This document shows positions 61,971 through 64,000 of a stretch of DNA of 64,000 nt, piece by piece (position 1 is the stretch's first letter; each line of letters starts with the position of its first letter). Source of the DNA: Natrinema salaciae (lineage in GTDB: Archaea > Halobacteriota > Halobacteria > Halobacteriales > Natrialbaceae); NCBI RefSeq assembly GCF_900110865.1, contig NZ_FOFD01000004.1, positions 301,785 to 365,784 of the forward strand. Reading direction: 5' to 3'. Both the position numbers and the translations under genes were made by a program. The notes under the pieces were generated by a model. That model made no database searches. It was not told where the DNA came from and saw only the letters and a list, made by a program, of their open reading frames with translations.

Positions 61971-62891
61971 ATGAAACGGACGAGACGCGCAGCACTGGCG
62001 ATGATCGCGGGCTCGGGTAGCGTCCTCGCCGCCGAGACGATCGGCTTCTCGACGACTGGAGCCGACCGGGAGGTGCGATTCGAGACGGTCAGCGACGCGG
62101 ACGCGTATCTCGGACTGGCCGCCGACGGCGTCGCGGCGGACGGACTGCTGTTCGAGGGGGACCCGCGTCGTCCGCCGGCGACGTTCGACGTTCACAACCG
62201 GCTGCCGGAGCCGATCGCGATCACGATCGCGGTCGACGACGTGCGGTTCGTCTCGGCCGACGGCGTTCCCGTCTCGGGCGACCGGATCGTCGTCGGCGAG
62301 GACGAACGCGATCGGCTCGGCCCCGGCGAGCGGCTCGAGAACGTCACCGTCGGACTGCCGCGGGACACCGAGCGGACCGCCGACGTGGTGACGGGAGCGA
62401 TCCGTATCGACGCCGACGGCGAGGCGACGCGGATCGACGTCGAACGCGAGATCACCCTCGAGCGGCCCGACGTAACGGTCGAGGCGGCGCGTCTCGATGC
62501 GTATCGGACCGACGACGGCCGCTTCGAGCACGAGTGGTCCCTCCGCGACGTCGATACCGACGGGGTCGCGCTCGAGGGGCTTCGGTTCGATTACAGCGGC
62601 GTTGACGCTGGCGGCGCGCTCGATTTCACCGAGACGGACGGGCCGTCGGTTTCGGTCGCGGTCGACGACGGCGAGTACGCGGGGTCGATCGAACGGCGAC
62701 GACCGACCCGGCTCGAGGTGGCACTCGAGTCGCCGATCGCGGTCGAGAGCGAACCGATCGAGATCGTTCTGACGAACACCGGTCCGCCGGCGAGTCCCGG
62801 CGGCGGACGCGAGTCGCCGAGCGGCGCGACGCTCGAGCTGGTCGGTCACGGAGTCAGTACCCGCGTCGAGGGTGGCTGGCGTCGACCGTGA
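61971..62891 (+). CDS. Third DUF1102-like secreted protein
   Basis: A 306-residue protein. N-terminus 'MKRTRRAALAMIAGSGSVLAAETIGFSTTGADREV' carries RR and 'GFSTT', aligned with 'AFSS' in the two DUF1102 proteins; then 'ETVSDADAYLGLAADG' matches 'DASAYLGI'. The rest is a long beta-rich region with two immunoglobulin-like repeats. It follows the membrane HTH gene by 67 nt, so probably co-transcribed. It could be a minor fibre subunit or anchor. Confidence 0.7.
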   Translation: MKRTRRAALAMIAGSGSVLAAETIGFSTTGADREVRFETVSDADAYLGLAADGVAADGLLFEGDPRRPPATFDVHNRLPEPIAITIAVDDVRFVSADGVPVSGDRIVVGEDERDRLGPGERLENVTVGLPRDTERTADVVTGAIRIDADGEATRIDVEREITLERPDVTVEAARLDAYRTDDGRFEHEWSLRDVDTDGVALEGLRFDYSGVDAGGALDFTETDGPSVSVAVDDGEYAGSIERRRPTRLEVALESPIAVESEPIEIVLTNTGPPASPGGGRESPSGATLELVGHGVSTRVEGGWRRP

Positions 62892-62900
62892 GACGGCCGA

Positions 62901-63821
62901 TCACAGTCGATCGATGATCTCGTCGGCGAACGTCGACAGCGCCGCTTCCCTGTCGTCGTTTCGAATTCCAACGATCGCGTGGTCGACGCCGTATTCCTCG
63001 AGTCGAGTGAAGTACTCCCGGAACCACTCGATGCCGGCGTGAAACCCGAGGTGAAGTGGCTCCGGATCGGCCGTCGGATCGTCGGCCAGCTCCACGCGAA
63101 CCGCGATGGCGAACGGTTTCTCGCCCGCGGCCTCGCGCCAGTCCGCGAGGTAGCTCTCGAGCGTGCGCTCCGGGAGGTGATAGAACAACCAGCCGTCGCC
63201 GTGCTCGGCGATCCACTCGTGGGACTGGCGGGCGTGGCCGGTCGGGAGCAGCGGGAGCGTCTCGGTCGTCGGCGTCGGCACCACGTCGAGGTCGCCGTCG
63301 AGACGACCCCACTGTCCTTCGAGTTCCGGGAAGTCGTCCCGCCAGACCGTCCGGAGAGCCGCGACGTGTTCGCGGAACAGCGCGCCGCGTTCCTCGCGGT
63401 CGACGTCGAAGGCCGGATACTCGGGGTCGCGGTCGCCGGAGGCGACGCCGAGGACGAGCCGGCCGTCCGAAAGCCGGTCGACCGTCGCCGCGGCTTTCGC
63501 GACGTGGAGCGGATGCCGGAGCGTGAGGACGATACTCGAGGTGCCAAGCGCGATGTCGTCGGTGTGGGCGGCGACGTGCGAGAGCCACGGCCAGGTGTCG
63601 AACGTCTGGCCGGCGTCGCCGAACTTCGGCCAGTAGGTCGGCACGTCCCGCGCCCAGAGGCCGTCGAACCCGACTGCTTCGGCGTGAGCCGCGAGCCGCA
63701 GTTCGTCGTCGATGGACGGCGTCGACCGGTTCGTCCCCGTCAGCGGGAAGCCGGTACCGAACGTCATCCCGTCGCCCGAAAACAGTCGCCGGTATCCGGC
63801 GTTCTCGTGTCCGTCGGCCAT
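62901..63821 (-). CDS. LLM-class flavin-dependent oxidoreductase (TIGR03571-like)
   Basis: A 306-residue luciferase-like monooxygenase or F420/FMN oxidoreductase: 'MTFGTGFPLTGTNRSTPSIDDELRLAAHAEAVGFDGLWARDVPTYWP' pieces, 'IALGTSSIVLTLRHPLHVAKAAATVDRLSDGRLVLGVASGDRDPEYPAF' and 'HGDGWLFYHLP'. TIM-barrel fold. The assignment to TIGR03571 is from recollection of the family. It converges on the third DUF1102-like gene (9 bp between stops). Confidence 0.9.
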   Translation of the reverse strand: MADGHENAGYRRLFSGDGMTFGTGFPLTGTNRSTPSIDDELRLAAHAEAVGFDGLWARDVPTYWPKFGDAGQTFDTWPWLSHVAAHTDDIALGTSSIVLTLRHPLHVAKAAATVDRLSDGRLVLGVASGDRDPEYPAFDVDREERGALFREHVAALRTVWRDDFPELEGQWGRLDGDLDVVPTPTTETLPLLPTGHARQSHEWIAEHGDGWLFYHLPERTLESYLADWREAAGEKPFAIAVRVELADDPTADPEPLHLGFHAGIEWFREYFTRLEEYGVDHAIVGIRNDDREAALSTFADEIIDRL

Positions 63822-63905
63822 TCGGTCGTGCTATCGGGCGCTCGGCCATGACGGTGACGATGTCGGGTCGCCGCTCGCCGCCCGTTCGCCTCGGAGCCGT
63901 CGCTC

Positions 63906-64000
63906 GTCGACGATCGAAAAGACGGAAAATTCGGATCGAGAGTCGGCGGCCGAGTCGACGATCGAAAAGACGGAAAATTCGGATCGAGAGTCGGCGGCCG
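63906..64000. repeat. 48-bp tandem repeat at the window edge
   Basis: Two consecutive copies of a 48-bp unit, identical over the visible length (second begins at 63954, cut at 64000). 48 is a multiple of three. On the minus strand the frame reads 'SAADSRSEFSVFSIVD' per copy and continues to a stop near 63837, so it could be the C-terminus of a leftward gene that begins outside the window. The array may continue beyond the edge. Confidence 0.8.

Noticed and set aside
63906..64000. Possible CRISPR array
   Set aside because: The two 48-bp units are directly adjacent with no spacers, so it is a tandem repeat.

Overview
The window is from a halophilic archaeon (class Halobacteria; family Natrialbaceae is plausible but is an inference). 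The reasons are high GC with strongly GC-rich third codon positions, very acidic predicted proteins, archaeal information-processing genes (aIF2-gamma, Rpo7, Spt4, S6e), a full euryarchaeal archaellum operon, bacterio-opsin-activator type HTH regulators, and short or absent 5' leaders with TATA boxes about 25 nt before several start codons. I found no tRNA, rRNA, CRISPR array, insertion sequence or integrase.

Positions 1-31300 are mostly ordinary chromosome. They hold the 3' part of hemA, small HTH regulators, a pterin dehydratase, a DUF389 membrane protein, a MATE exporter, a geranylgeranyl-reductase-like flavoprotein, a cyclase/FAH hydrolase pair, secreted proteins (one resembling actinobacterial DUF6230), the conserved block DPCK-spt4-rpo7-PIN-aIF2gamma, an MBL hydrolase, an AAA ATPase with a histidine-rich tail, stress proteins, a DHH phosphoesterase and a frameshifted carotenoid-biosynthesis-like membrane gene.

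Positions 31400-43100 are the archaellum region. An archaellin gene leads a leftward four-gene operon (archaellin, anchored surface protein, 657-residue GT-C-like membrane protein, small protein). The motor genes arlCE-F-G-H-I-J-D run rightward from the other side of a 450-bp intergenic region. A PadR-like regulator follows an AT-rich gap. Positions 43300-48500 are mixed housekeeping genes and contain a 280-bp run of eight hairpins without a gene.

Positions 48600-62900 are the most unusual part. First comes a phosphosignalling cassette: a zinc-ribbon FHA protein, a VWA protein preceded by a perfect palindrome, a Ser/Thr kinase-FHA fusion, a PP2C phosphatase-FHA fusion and a second kinase-FHA fusion. 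The last four genes are packed as one operon. The three enzyme-linked FHA domains share the same insertion. Next to it lies a surface-fibre-like cassette: two DUF1102 secreted proteins, a 41-residue protein, an ER/SipW-type signal peptidase with a long C-terminal extension and a DUF5305 protein. A membrane-bound DUF7344-type regulator and a third DUF1102-like protein run the other way. This layout recalls bacterial TasA-SipW and archaeal TasA-like pili. The window ends with an LLM oxidoreductase and a 48-bp tandem repeat that runs off the edge.
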